A program made the translations under genes and the position numbers. A DNA stretch of 34,599 nucleotides from Pseudomonas sp. AFG_SD02_1510_Pfu_092. GTDB lineage: Bacteria > Pseudomonadota > Gammaproteobacteria > Pseudomonadales > Pseudomonadaceae. Positions 15,628-22,810 of this stretch are shown here, in pieces. Position 1 is the stretch's first letter, and every line of letters begins with the position of its first letter. Location: the NCBI RefSeq assembly GCF_003331055.1, contig NZ_PUQD01000058.1, forward strand, positions 1 to 34,599. Direction: 5' to 3'. The notes under the pieces are model-generated. The model was given only the letters and a program-made list of their open reading frames with translations, searched no databases and was not told where the DNA came from.

Positions 15628-15654
15628 GATCGGGCGGGGTAGCGCACCCCCGAT
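15628..15654 (+). promoter_or_regulatory. Hairpin in the dksA upstream region
   Basis: GATCGGG at 15628-15634 pairs with CCCCGATC at 15647-15654, and the inner GGGGT/ACCCC extends the stem with one bulge. No U run follows, so it is not a standard terminator. It lies 100 bp before dksA and may be part of the dksA leader. No confident promoter was seen in the rest of 15544-15753. Confidence 0.35.
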
Positions 15655-15753
15655 CTATCTGGTAAGTTCGGCGGCTCGCAGTCGCAGGGCCGGCGGGTGC
15701 CGGAGATGGAGCAGCCTGCGCATTGGATCAGATGAGTGAGAGGCGGTCTATTC

Positions 15754-16197
15754 ATGTCCACCGTAGAAAAGCAAAAAGCCCAGACCATGTACGGTGTCGA
15801 GCCTTACGTAGAATCCAAGGGTGAAGAGTACATGGGCGAGCCCATGAAGAAGCACTTCACCAAGCTTCTCGGCGCCTGGAAGCAAGAGCTGATGAACAGT
15901 GTCGACCGCACTGTGGATCACATGAAGGACGAGGCAGCCAACTTCCCCGACCCGGCCGACCGCGCCAGCCAGGAAGAAGAATTCGCCCTCGAGCTGCGCA
16001 ACCGCGATCGCGAGCGCAAGCTGATCAAGAAAATCGACAAGACCCTCGACAAGATCAAGGCCGACGAGTACGGCTGGTGCGAATCGTGCGGCATCGAAAT
16101 CGGCCTGCGTCGCCTGGAAGCCCGTCCGACCGCCGACCTGTGCTTCGACTGCAAGGAAATTGCCGAGAAAAAGGAAAAAACGGTCGGCAAAGGCTGA
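15754..16197 (+). CDS. dksA: RNA polymerase-binding transcription factor DksA
   Basis: A 147-residue DksA that acts with ppGpp through the RNA polymerase secondary channel to inhibit rRNA promoters and activate amino acid operons. The coiled coil spans about residues 35-105, with the tip acidic motif Asp66-x2-Asp69-x-Ala71. A classical four-cysteine zinc finger is present (Cys109, Cys112, Cys130, Cys133), so it is the zinc-dependent form, not the Cys-poor DksA2. GAGAGG lies 10 bases before the ATG; an in-frame GTG six codons upstream lacks a site. An rrn-type promoter, the class of target it controls, lies at the left edge. A terminator and gluQ follow, the usual neighbour in gammaproteobacteria. 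Confidence 0.97.
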   Translation: MSTVEKQKAQTMYGVEPYVESKGEEYMGEPMKKHFTKLLGAWKQELMNSVDRTVDHMKDEAANFPDPADRASQEEEFALELRNRDRERKLIKKIDKTLDKIKADEYGWCESCGIEIGLRRLEARPTADLCFDCKEIAEKKEKTVGKG

Positions 16198-16213
16198 TCT
16201 TCATTTCCACCTG

Positions 16214-16246
16214 AACGGGGCGCATCATGCGCCCCGTTTCATTTAT
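16214..16246 (+). terminator. Hairpin terminator or attenuator between dksA and gluQ
   Basis: AACGGGGCGCAT and ATGCGCCCCGTT form a near-perfect 12-bp inverted repeat with almost no loop, followed by TTTCATTTAT. The T run is interrupted, so partial readthrough into gluQ is likely. Confidence 0.75.
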
Positions 16247-16261
16247 ATACCCAGCCAGACC

Positions 16262-17149
16262 ATGACCGACTCCAGCTACATCGGGCGCTTCGCCCCCACT
16301 CCCAGCGGCTTCCTGCACTTCGGTTCGCTGGTCGCCGCCCTCGCCTCCTGGCTCGACGCCCGCGCGGTCAACGGCCGCTGGCTACTGCGCATGGAAGACA
16401 CCGACCCACCAAGGGAAATGCCCGGCGCCCGCGACGCGATCCTGCAGACGCTGGAGCGCTACGGCCTGGAGTGGGATGGCGAAGTGGTGTTCCAGAGCCA
16501 GCGACACGACGCCTATGCCGCCGTGGTCGAGCGCCTGTTCAACATGGGCCTGGCTTATGCCTGCACCTGCTCGCGCAAGCAGCTGGAGGGCTACCACGGT
16601 ATCTACCCGGGCTTGTGCCGCAACGCCGGGCATGCCCGCGAAGGCGCGGCGATCCGCTTGCGCGTGCCGGAGCTGATCTACCGCTTTACCGACCGGGTGC
16701 AGGGCGAGTTCGCGCAACACCTGGGGCGTGAAGTGGGCGATTTCGTCATCCAGCGCCGCGACGGGCTGTATGCGTACCAGCTGGCGGTGGTGCTGGACGA
16801 TGCCTGGCAGGGTATTACCGACATCGTGCGCGGCGCCGACCTGCTCGACAACACCCCGCGCCAGCTGTACCTGCAAGAGCTGCTGGGCTTTTCGCAGCCG
16901 CGCTACCTGCATGTTCCGCTGATCGTGCAGCCGGACGGGCACAAGCTGGGCAAATCGTACCGCTCGCCGCCGTTGCAGGCGGACCAGGCGACGCCGCTGT
17001 TGTTGCGGGCATTGCGCGCGCTGGGGCAAGAAGCAGACCCAGAGTTGCTGCAGGCAACGCCGGCCGAAGTGCTGGCGGTGGCCCGCACGCAGTGGAAGCC
17101 CGAGGCGATTGCGCAACGGACCACAGTGCCAGAGGCGGATTTGCGCTGA
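16262..17149 (+). CDS. gluQ: Glutamyl-queuosine tRNA(Asp) synthetase
   Basis: A 295-residue truncated paralogue of glutamyl-tRNA synthetase. It activates glutamate and attaches it to queuosine at position 34 of tRNA-Asp rather than to the tRNA 3' end. The HIGH-like region is FAPTPSGFLHFGS (10-22), and the KMSKS-like loop is KLGKS (228-232). The zinc-binding segment has Cys101, Cys103, Tyr115 and Cys119. The anticodon-binding domain of true GluRS is missing, as expected. The ATG at 16262 gives the known MTDSSYIGRF start; the frame is open into the dksA terminator but has no function there. No strong ribosome site is seen, so expression may rely on coupling or on readthrough from dksA. Confidence 0.95.
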   Translation: MTDSSYIGRFAPTPSGFLHFGSLVAALASWLDARAVNGRWLLRMEDTDPPREMPGARDAILQTLERYGLEWDGEVVFQSQRHDAYAAVVERLFNMGLAYACTCSRKQLEGYHGIYPGLCRNAGHAREGAAIRLRVPELIYRFTDRVQGEFAQHLGREVGDFVIQRRDGLYAYQLAVVLDDAWQGITDIVRGADLLDNTPRQLYLQELLGFSQPRYLHVPLIVQPDGHKLGKSYRSPPLQADQATPLLLRALRALGQEADPELLQATPAEVLAVARTQWKPEAIAQRTTVPEADLR

Positions 17150-17155
17150 GGCAGG

Positions 17156-17254
17156 TCCGGCCCTTTCGCGGGTAAACCCGCTCCCACAGGGTCCTAACCA
17201 AACCTGAGGAAAGCGCATTACCTGTGGGAGCGGGTTCACCCGCGAAGAGGCCGG
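17156..17254. repeat. Inverted pair of REP elements
   Basis: Units at 17156-17190 (CTTTCGCGGGTAAACCCGC, then TCCCACAGG) and 17221-17254 (CCTGTGGGAGCGGGTTCACC and the rest) in opposite orientation with a 30-bp spacer. Same family as the pair at 11681. Confidence 0.93.
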
Positions 17255-17301
17255 CACAGGCAACCCACTCGCAAAAACAAAAGCCCAATAAATTCAAACT
17301 C

Positions 17302-17331
17302 TTGGCGAACACCATGGATTCCCGCTAGCAT
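17302..17331 (+). promoter_or_regulatory. Possible sigma70 promoter of cbrXAB
   Basis: TTGGCG (17302-17307), 18 bp, TAGCAT (17326-17331), then a C-rich start region. The expected leader contains AATAATAA (17351-17358), a match to the AANAANAA Hfq/Crc motif, about 40 bases before cbrX. Both are weak by themselves. Confidence 0.4.
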
Positions 17332-17393
17332 CCCCCCAGCCATTTGCGCCAATAATAAGTCCAAGCCCGCAGCGCCCAACCATCGAGGCCAGC

Positions 17394-17570
17394 ATGTACA
17401 TCTATCGTTTGGTCCTGCTTCTGGTCGTGGGGATCTACCTGTTCTCCCCGGCCATCATGGACTGGTGGATCGAACCGACCGGAGCCTGGTATCGCCCTTA
17501 CCTGCTCTGGCTGATCCTGATCGTCGTCACCTTCATCCTGCAGAGCCAACGAGATGCCGATGAGCTTTAG
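17394..17570 (+). CDS. cbrX: CbrX, small membrane protein overlapping the cbrA start
   Basis: A 58-residue protein: MYIYRLVLLL opens a first membrane segment (about 4-20), an aromatic loop DWWIEPTGAWYRP follows, then a second membrane segment (37-50) and a short polar tail. From memory, this is the small frame described in P. putida as cbrX, whose translation is coupled to that of cbrA. Its 3' end overlaps the first 17 bases of cbrA in another frame, and cbrA has only a weak ribosome site of its own, which fits coupling. A role for the peptide itself is not established. Too short for many gene callers. Confidence 0.85.
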   Translation: MYIYRLVLLLVVGIYLFSPAIMDWWIEPTGAWYRPYLLWLILIVVTFILQSQRDADEL

Positions 17571-20529
17571 CCTGACCCAGATGATCCTGATCAGCGCCGC
17601 GTACCTCATGGTGCTGTTCGGCGTGGCCTGGATCAGCGAGCGGGGGCTGATCCCGCGTTCGATCATTCGCCACCCGCTGACCTACACCCTGTCGCTGGGC
17701 GTGTACGCCAGTGCCTGGGCCTTCTATGGCTCGGTGGGCCTGGCCTACCAGTACGGCTATGGCTTCCTCGCCTGTTACCTGGGGGTGTCCGGCGCGTTTC
17801 TGCTGGCGCCGGTGCTGCTCTACCCGATCCTCAAGATCACCCGCACCTACCAGCTGTCGTCGCTGGCCGACCTGCTGGCGTTCCGCTTCCGCAGCACCTG
17901 GGCCGGGGCGCTGACCACCATCATCATGCTGATCGGCGTGCTGCCCTTGCTGGCTCTGCAGATCCAGGCGGTGGCCGACTCGATCAGCATCCTCACCGGT
18001 GAACCGGTCAAGGCCCGGGTGGCCTTCGCCTTCTGCGCGCTGATCATCCTGTTCACCATCTTCTTCGGCTCGCGGCACATCGCCACGCGCGAAAAACACG
18101 AAGGGCTGGTGTTCGCCATCGCCTTCGAATCGGTGATCAAGCTGCTGGCCCTGGGTGGCATCGGCCTGTACGCCCTGTATGGCGTGTTCGGCGGCCCGCA
18201 CGAACTGGAAGTGTGGCTGCTACAGAACCAGACTGCCCTGGCGGCGCTGCACACGCCCTTGCAGGAAGGCCCGTGGCGCACCCTGCTGCTGGTGTTCTTC
18301 GCCTCGGCCATCGTCATGCCGCACATGTACCACATGGCCTTCACCGAAAACCTCGACCCACGCTCGCTGGTCAGCGCCAGCTGGGGCCTGCCGCTGTTCC
18401 TGCTGCTGATGAGCCTGGCCGTGCCGCTGGTGCTGTGGGCCGGCCTGCGCCTGGGCGCCAGCACCAACCCCGAGTACTTCACCCTGGGCCTGGGGATTGC
18501 CGCCAACAACCAGGCACTGGCGCTGCTGGCCTACATCGGCGGCCTGTCGGCGGCCAGTGGCCTGATCATCGTCACCACGCTGGCCCTGTCGGGCATGGCC
18601 CTCAACCACCTGGTGCTGCCGCTGTACCAGCCGCCGGCCGAAGGCAACATCTACCGCTGGCTGAAGTGGACCCGCCGCGCGCTGATCGTCGCCATCATCA
18701 CTGCCGGGTTCATGTTCTACCTGACCCAGAACAACCACCAGAGCCTGGCCAACCTGGGCATCGTCGCCTTCGTCGCCACCTTGCAGTTCCTGCCGGGGGT
18801 GTTGTCGGTGCTGTACTGGCCCACCGCCAACCGCCGTGGCTTCATCGCCGGCCTGCTGGCCGGCACCCTGGTCTGGATGGTGACCATGCTGTTGCCGCTG
18901 CTGGGCAACCTGCAAGGCTTCTACATCCCGCTGCTGGACATGATCTACGTGCTGGACGACACCAGCTGGCACATGGCGGCCATCGCCTCGCTGGCGGCCA
19001 ACGTGCTGCTGTTCACCCTGATCTCGCTGTTCACCAACGCCAGTACCGAAGAAGTCAGCGCAGCCGAGGCCTGTGCGGTGGACAACGTGCGCCGCCCGCA
19101 ACGCCGTGAGCTGCACGCCGCCTCGCCGCAGGAATTCGCCACCCAGCTGGCCAAGCCACTCGGTGCCAAGGCCGCGCAAAAAGAAGTGGAGCAAGCCCTG
19201 CGCGACCTCTACCTGCCGTTCGACGAGCGCCGCCCGTATGCCTTGCGCCGCCTGCGCGACCGCATCGAGGCCAACCTGTCCGGCCTGATGGGGCCGAGCG
19301 TGGCCCAGGACATGGTCGAGACGTTCCTGCCGTACAAGTCCGGTAACGAAAACTACGTGACCGAGGACATCCACTTCATCGAAAGCCGCCTGGAAGACTA
19401 CCACTCGCGCCTGACCGGCCTGGCCGCCGAACTCGATGCCCTGCGCCGTTATCACCGTCAGACCCTGCAGGAACTGCCGATGGGCGTCTGCTCGCTGGCC
19501 AAGGACCAGGAAATCCTGATGTGGAACAAGGCCATGGAGGAGCTCACCGGTATCGCCGCCAAGCACGTGGTCGGGTCGCGCCTGGTCACCATCAGCGAAC
19601 CCTGGCGCGGCCTGCTGCAAGGCTTCATCAACGTGCCCGACGAGCACCTGCACAAGCAGCGCCTGGTGCTGGACGGCCAGCCACGCTGGCTGAACCTGCA
19701 CAAGGCGGCGATCGACGAGCCGCTGGCCCCGGGTAACAGCGGCCTGGTGCTGCTGGTAGAAGACCTGACCGAGACCCAGGCGCTGGAAGACAAGCTGGTG
19801 CACTCCGAGCGCCTGGCCAGCATCGGCCGCCTGGCCGCCGGCGTGGCCCACGAGATCGGCAACCCGATCACCGGCATCGCCTGCCTGGCGCAGAACCTGC
19901 GCGAGGAACGCGAAGGCGACGGCGAGATAATCGAGCTGTCCAGCCAGATTCTCGAACAGACCAAGCGGGTATCGCGCATCGTCCAGTCGCTGATGAGCTT
20001 CGCCCATGCCGGCGGCAGCCACCAGAACAGCGAAGAACCGGTGTGCCTGGCCGAAGTGGCGCAGGACGCCATCGGTCTGCTGGCGTTGAACCGGCGCAAT
20101 TTCGAAGTACAGTTCTTCAACCTCTGCGACCCGGACCACTGGGCCGAAGGGGACCCGCAGCGCCTCGCCCAGGTGCTGATCAACCTGCTCTCCAACGCCC
20201 GCGACGCCTCGCCCCCCGGCAGCGCCGTGCGGGTGCGCAGCGAAGTCAGCGAGCATACCGTCGACCTGATCGTCGAGGACGAGGGCAGCGGCATCCCGAA
20301 GAGCATCATGGACCGCCTGTTCGAACCCTTCTTCACCACCAAGGACCCGGGCGAAGGAACCGGACTGGGGCTCGCTCTGGTCTATTCCATCGTGGAAGAG
20401 CATTATGGGCAAATCACCATCGACAGCCCGGCCGATATCGAACGGCAACGTGGCACCCGGATCCGCGTGACCCTGCCCCGGCATGTCGTAGCGACGTCCC
20501 CAGAAATTCGAGACCGTCGAGAGAATTGA
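17554..20529 (+). CDS. cbrA: Sensor histidine kinase CbrA (SLC5-transporter-like input domain)
   Basis: A 991-residue kinase. Residues 1-500 form about 13 membrane segments of the sodium/solute symporter (SLC5) type. These are followed by a STAC-like linker (about 505-600), a PAS domain (about 635-735), the dimerisation/phosphoacceptor domain with His766 in GVAHEIGNPITG, and a HATPase domain with NLLSNARDAS, EDEGSGIP and GTGLGLAL. With CbrB it controls carbon/nitrogen balance and catabolite repression. Histidine transport by CbrA has been reported, but the physiological signal is unsettled. ATGs at 17554 and 17560 are both possible; I kept the first. It overlaps cbrX by 17 bases, and cbrB begins four bases after its stop. 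Confidence 0.97.
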   Translation: MPMSFSLTQMILISAAYLMVLFGVAWISERGLIPRSIIRHPLTYTLSLGVYASAWAFYGSVGLAYQYGYGFLACYLGVSGAFLLAPVLLYPILKITRTYQLSSLADLLAFRFRSTWAGALTTIIMLIGVLPLLALQIQAVADSISILTGEPVKARVAFAFCALIILFTIFFGSRHIATREKHEGLVFAIAFESVIKLLALGGIGLYALYGVFGGPHELEVWLLQNQTALAALHTPLQEGPWRTLLLVFFASAIVMPHMYHMAFTENLDPRSLVSASWGLPLFLLLMSLAVPLVLWAGLRLGASTNPEYFTLGLGIAANNQALALLAYIGGLSAASGLIIVTTLALSGMALNHLVLPLYQPPAEGNIYRWLKWTRRALIVAIITAGFMFYLTQNNHQSLANLGIVAFVATLQFLPGVLSVLYWPTANRRGFIAGLLAGTLVWMVTMLLPLLGNLQGFYIPLLDMIYVLDDTSWHMAAIASLAANVLLFTLISLFTNASTEEVSAAEACAVDNVRRPQRRELHAASPQEFATQLAKPLGAKAAQKEVEQALRDLYLPFDERRPYALRRLRDRIEANLSGLMGPSVAQDMVETFLPYKSGNENYVTEDIHFIESRLEDYHSRLTGLAAELDALRRYHRQTLQELPMGVCSLAKDQEILMWNKAMEELTGIAAKHVVGSRLVTISEPWRGLLQGFINVPDEHLHKQRLVLDGQPRWLNLHKAAIDEPLAPGNSGLVLLVEDLTETQALEDKLVHSERLASIGRLAAGVAHEIGNPITGIACLAQNLREEREGDGEIIELSSQILEQTKRVSRIVQSLMSFAHAGGSHQNSEEPVCLAEVAQDAIGLLALNRRNFEVQFFNLCDPDHWAEGDPQRLAQVLINLLSNARDASPPGSAVRVRSEVSEHTVDLIVEDEGSGIPKSIMDRLFEPFFTTKDPGEGTGLGLALVYSIVEEHYGQITIDSPADIERQRGTRIRVTLPRHVVATSPEIRDRREN

Positions 20530-20533
20530 ATCA

Positions 20534-21973
20534 ATGCCGCACATTCTGATCGTCGAAGACGAAACCATCATCCGCTCGGCCTTGCGTCGCCTGCTCGAGC
20601 GGAACCAGTACCAGGTCAGCGAAGCCGGCTCGGTGCAGGAAGCCCAGGAACGCTTCAGCATTGCCACCTTCGACCTGATCGTCAGTGACCTGCGCCTGCC
20701 AGGCGCGCCTGGCACCGAGCTGATCAAGCTCGGCCAGGGCACCCCGGTGCTGATCATGACCAGCTACGCCAGCCTGCGCTCGGCAGTGGACTCGATGAAG
20801 ATGGGCGCGGTGGACTACATCGCCAAACCCTTCGACCACGACGAGATGCTGCAGGCCGTGGCACGTATCCTGCGCGACCGGCAGAACGCCCCGGCTGCGG
20901 CACCGGCTGCCGAGCCACGCGCCAGCAATGGCAAGGCTGCCCCGGCCGACAAAGGCAGCACCGCGGCCAACGGTGAAATCGGCATCATCGGCTCGTGCCC
21001 GCCGATGCAAGACATGTACAGCAAGATCCGCAAGGTCGCGCCCACCGACTCCAACGTGCTGATCCAGGGCGAGTCGGGGACCGGTAAAGAGCTGGTGGCC
21101 CGCGCCCTGCACAACCTGTCGCGCCGGGCCAAGGCACCGATGATTTCGGTGAACTGCGCAGCCATTCCCGAGACGCTGATCGAGTCCGAACTGTTCGGCC
21201 ACGAAAAAGGCGCGTTCACCGGCGCCAGCGCCGGGCGTGCCGGCCTGGTGGAAGCGGCCGACGGCGGTACCCTGTTCCTCGATGAAATCGGCGAATTGCC
21301 CCTGGAAGCCCAGGCCCGTCTGCTGCGCGTGCTGCAGGAAGGCGAGATTCGCCGGGTGGGTTCGGTACAGTCGCAAAAGGTCGATGTGCGCCTGATCGCC
21401 GCGACCCACCGCGACCTGAAGAACCTGGCCAAGGCCGGCCAGTTCCGTGAGGACCTGTATTACCGCCTGCACGTGATCGCTTTGAAATTGCCGGCCCTGC
21501 GCGAACGTGGCAGCGACGTCAACGAGATCGCCAGCGCCTTCCTCGCCCGCCAGAGCGCGCGCATCGGCCGTGACGACCTGCACTTTTCGGCGGAAGCCGA
21601 GCAAGCCATTCGTCACTACAGCTGGCCGGGTAACGTGCGAGAGCTGGAAAACGCCGTGGAGCGTGCGGTCATTCTCAGCGAGAGTGCAGAAATTTCTGCC
21701 GACCTGCTGGGCATCGACATCGAGCTGGGCGACCTGGAGGAGGACGAAATCCTCGAAAATGCCCTGGCCGTGGCCAGTGCAACCAATGCCAGCCATGAGC
21801 CGACCGAGGATCTGTCGCTGGAAGACTACTTCCAGCACTTCGTGCTCGAGCACCAGGACCACATGACCGAAACCGAGCTGGCCCGCAAGCTCGGGGTCAG
21901 CCGCAAATGCCTGTGGGAACGCCGCCAGCGCCTGGGCATTCCACGGCGCAAGAGCAACGCGACCAGCGAATAA
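20534..21973 (+). CDS. cbrB: Sigma54-dependent response regulator CbrB
   Basis: A 479-residue NtrC-type regulator. The receiver domain has the acidic pocket Glu8-Asp9, the phosphorylation site Asp52 and Lys98. The AAA+ domain has Walker A GESGTGKE (179-186), the sigma54-contacting GAFTGA loop (226-231) and Walker B ending in Asp250-Glu251. The Fis-type helix-turn-helix is at about 445-470 (ELARKLGVSRKCLWERRQRL). An Ala/Pro-rich linker (118-147) joins receiver and AAA domains. Phosphorylated by CbrA, it activates crcZ and catabolic operons. A matching binding palindrome and a sigma54 promoter lie just downstream, so its best-known target is the next gene. Confidence 0.97.
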   Translation: MPHILIVEDETIIRSALRRLLERNQYQVSEAGSVQEAQERFSIATFDLIVSDLRLPGAPGTELIKLGQGTPVLIMTSYASLRSAVDSMKMGAVDYIAKPFDHDEMLQAVARILRDRQNAPAAAPAAEPRASNGKAAPADKGSTAANGEIGIIGSCPPMQDMYSKIRKVAPTDSNVLIQGESGTGKELVARALHNLSRRAKAPMISVNCAAIPETLIESELFGHEKGAFTGASAGRAGLVEAADGGTLFLDEIGELPLEAQARLLRVLQEGEIRRVGSVQSQKVDVRLIAATHRDLKNLAKAGQFREDLYYRLHVIALKLPALRERGSDVNEIASAFLARQSARIGRDDLHFSAEAEQAIRHYSWPGNVRELENAVERAVILSESAEISADLLGIDIELGDLEEDEILENALAVASATNASHEPTEDLSLEDYFQHFVLEHQDHMTETELARKLGVSRKCLWERRQRLGIPRRKSNATSE

Positions 21974-22022
21974 CCGATTTGCCTGGGCGGGAGGTTCCTC
22001 CTGCCCTTCTCTGTCAGCCTCA

Positions 22023-22119
22023 CCGGCCTCTTCGCGGGCATGCCCGCTCCCACAGGAATTTCACTGCCCTAAAGGGTGGTGCAACCCATGTGGGAGCGGG
22101 CGTGCCCGCGAAAGGCCGG
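22023..22119. repeat. Inverted pair of REP elements between cbrB and crcZ
   Basis: Units at 22023-22056 (CTCTTCGCGGGCATGCCCGC) and 22089-22119 (GGGAGCGGGCGTGCCCGCG), facing each other over a 32-bp spacer. Placed between the cbrB stop and the CbrB site, it could limit readthrough from cbrB into crcZ. Confidence 0.93.
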
Positions 22120-22168
22120 CAAAGCCAGCGCACACACCCCAAGTAACACATCAGCTCCCGCAAAAATC

Positions 22169-22194
22169 TGTTACCCAAGCTTTCCGCCGTAACA
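22169..22194 (+). promoter_or_regulatory. CbrB binding palindrome upstream of crcZ
   Basis: TGTTAC, 14 bp, GTAACA: an exact match to the palindrome described for CbrB. It lies about 120 bp upstream of the crcZ start, the usual range for a sigma54 enhancer site. A further half-like GTAAC occurs at 22211-22215. Confidence 0.88.
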
Positions 22195-22292
22195 GTTCCC
22201 GAGGCGTAAGGTAACGAAATTTCGACATTTTCGGCCGTGCAAAAACCGCCAACCGCCTTCAACCCCTTGATTTTACTAGGTTTCGTAAAGTT

Positions 22293-22306
22293 GGCACGGC
22301 ACCTGC
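22293..22306 (+). promoter_or_regulatory. Sigma54 promoter of crcZ
   Basis: GGCAC at -25 to -21 and CTGCT at the -12 element (GG at 22293-22294, GC at 22305-22306) with the exact 10-bp separation required. It matches TGGCAC-N5-TTGCA except for C in place of the first T and a final T. Predicted start near 22318. Confidence 0.92.
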
Positions 22307-22317
22307 TATATGTCTGG

Positions 22318-22690
22318 TACAAGAACAATAACAAGCACTGCAACTCAGAATAAGAACAAGACGAAACGGCTCACGCACAATAAAAACAAGACGGCGGAGG
22401 CGCAGCTAACTGATTCTTTTGGAGAGGATGCGTGTTTGGGGCTTGCCCCACAACCAGGCAGAGAACAACAAAAACTGCACTAAAGCAGCGCCTGAACTGG
22501 TTGGATCGACAGATCAACGTGACATCAGCGACCAAAGCAATCCGTTTGCTCTTAACCCCTGGTTTGGGGGTCGTCCACAAGCTTCGAGATTTGTGGACAG
22601 GGCGCTCAACAAAAACAAGAAGCCCAGCAGAAAAACAATAAGAGCACGCAACGACTTCTTGGGGAGCTTAGGCTCCCCTTGTCGTTTCCG
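22318..22690 (+). ncRNA. crcZ: CrcZ, Hfq/Crc-sequestering small RNA
   Basis: About 370 nt between cbrB and pcnB without a credible protein. Six A-rich, repeated AAN-type stretches are visible: 22319-22335, 22349-22361, 22377-22391, 22464-22474, 22607-22622 and 22631-22644. CrcZ binds Hfq (with Crc) through such motifs and relieves catabolite repression of mRNAs carrying the same motif near their starts. A perfect 8-bp stem (22573-22580 with 22591-22598) lies before the last two motifs. The 5' end is fixed by the sigma54 promoter, the 3' end by the terminator. Position and control match CrcZ; a second RNA, CrcY, would lie elsewhere in a putida genome. Confidence 0.95.
22650..22690 (+). terminator. 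CrcZ terminator
   Basis: GGGGAGC, loop TTAG, GCTCCCC (22661-22678), extended across a small internal loop by AACGAC/GTCGTT (22650-22655, 22681-22686). Only three T follow, so termination may be incomplete and some transcripts could run into pcnB. Confidence 0.8.
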
Positions 22691-22810
22691 CCCTTCCGGC
22701 AGGCATCCTGCTACCGCCTACACCATTCCCTGAGTAAATGCTAGAATCCCCGCCCATCATGCGGCCATTCTCCTATTCTTGGCCGAACATTCCTTCAAAC
22801 AGTGCATCCC

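Noticed and set aside
16160..16261. A 34-codon N-terminal extension of GluQRS
   Set aside because: It runs through the dksA terminator hairpin and gives a Lys/Arg/His-rich sequence absent from the family.
22419..22733. Open frames inside the crcZ region, about 100 codons
   Set aside because: The sequence is explained by CrcZ with its own promoter, motifs and terminator; the frames cross the terminator and have no recognisable product.
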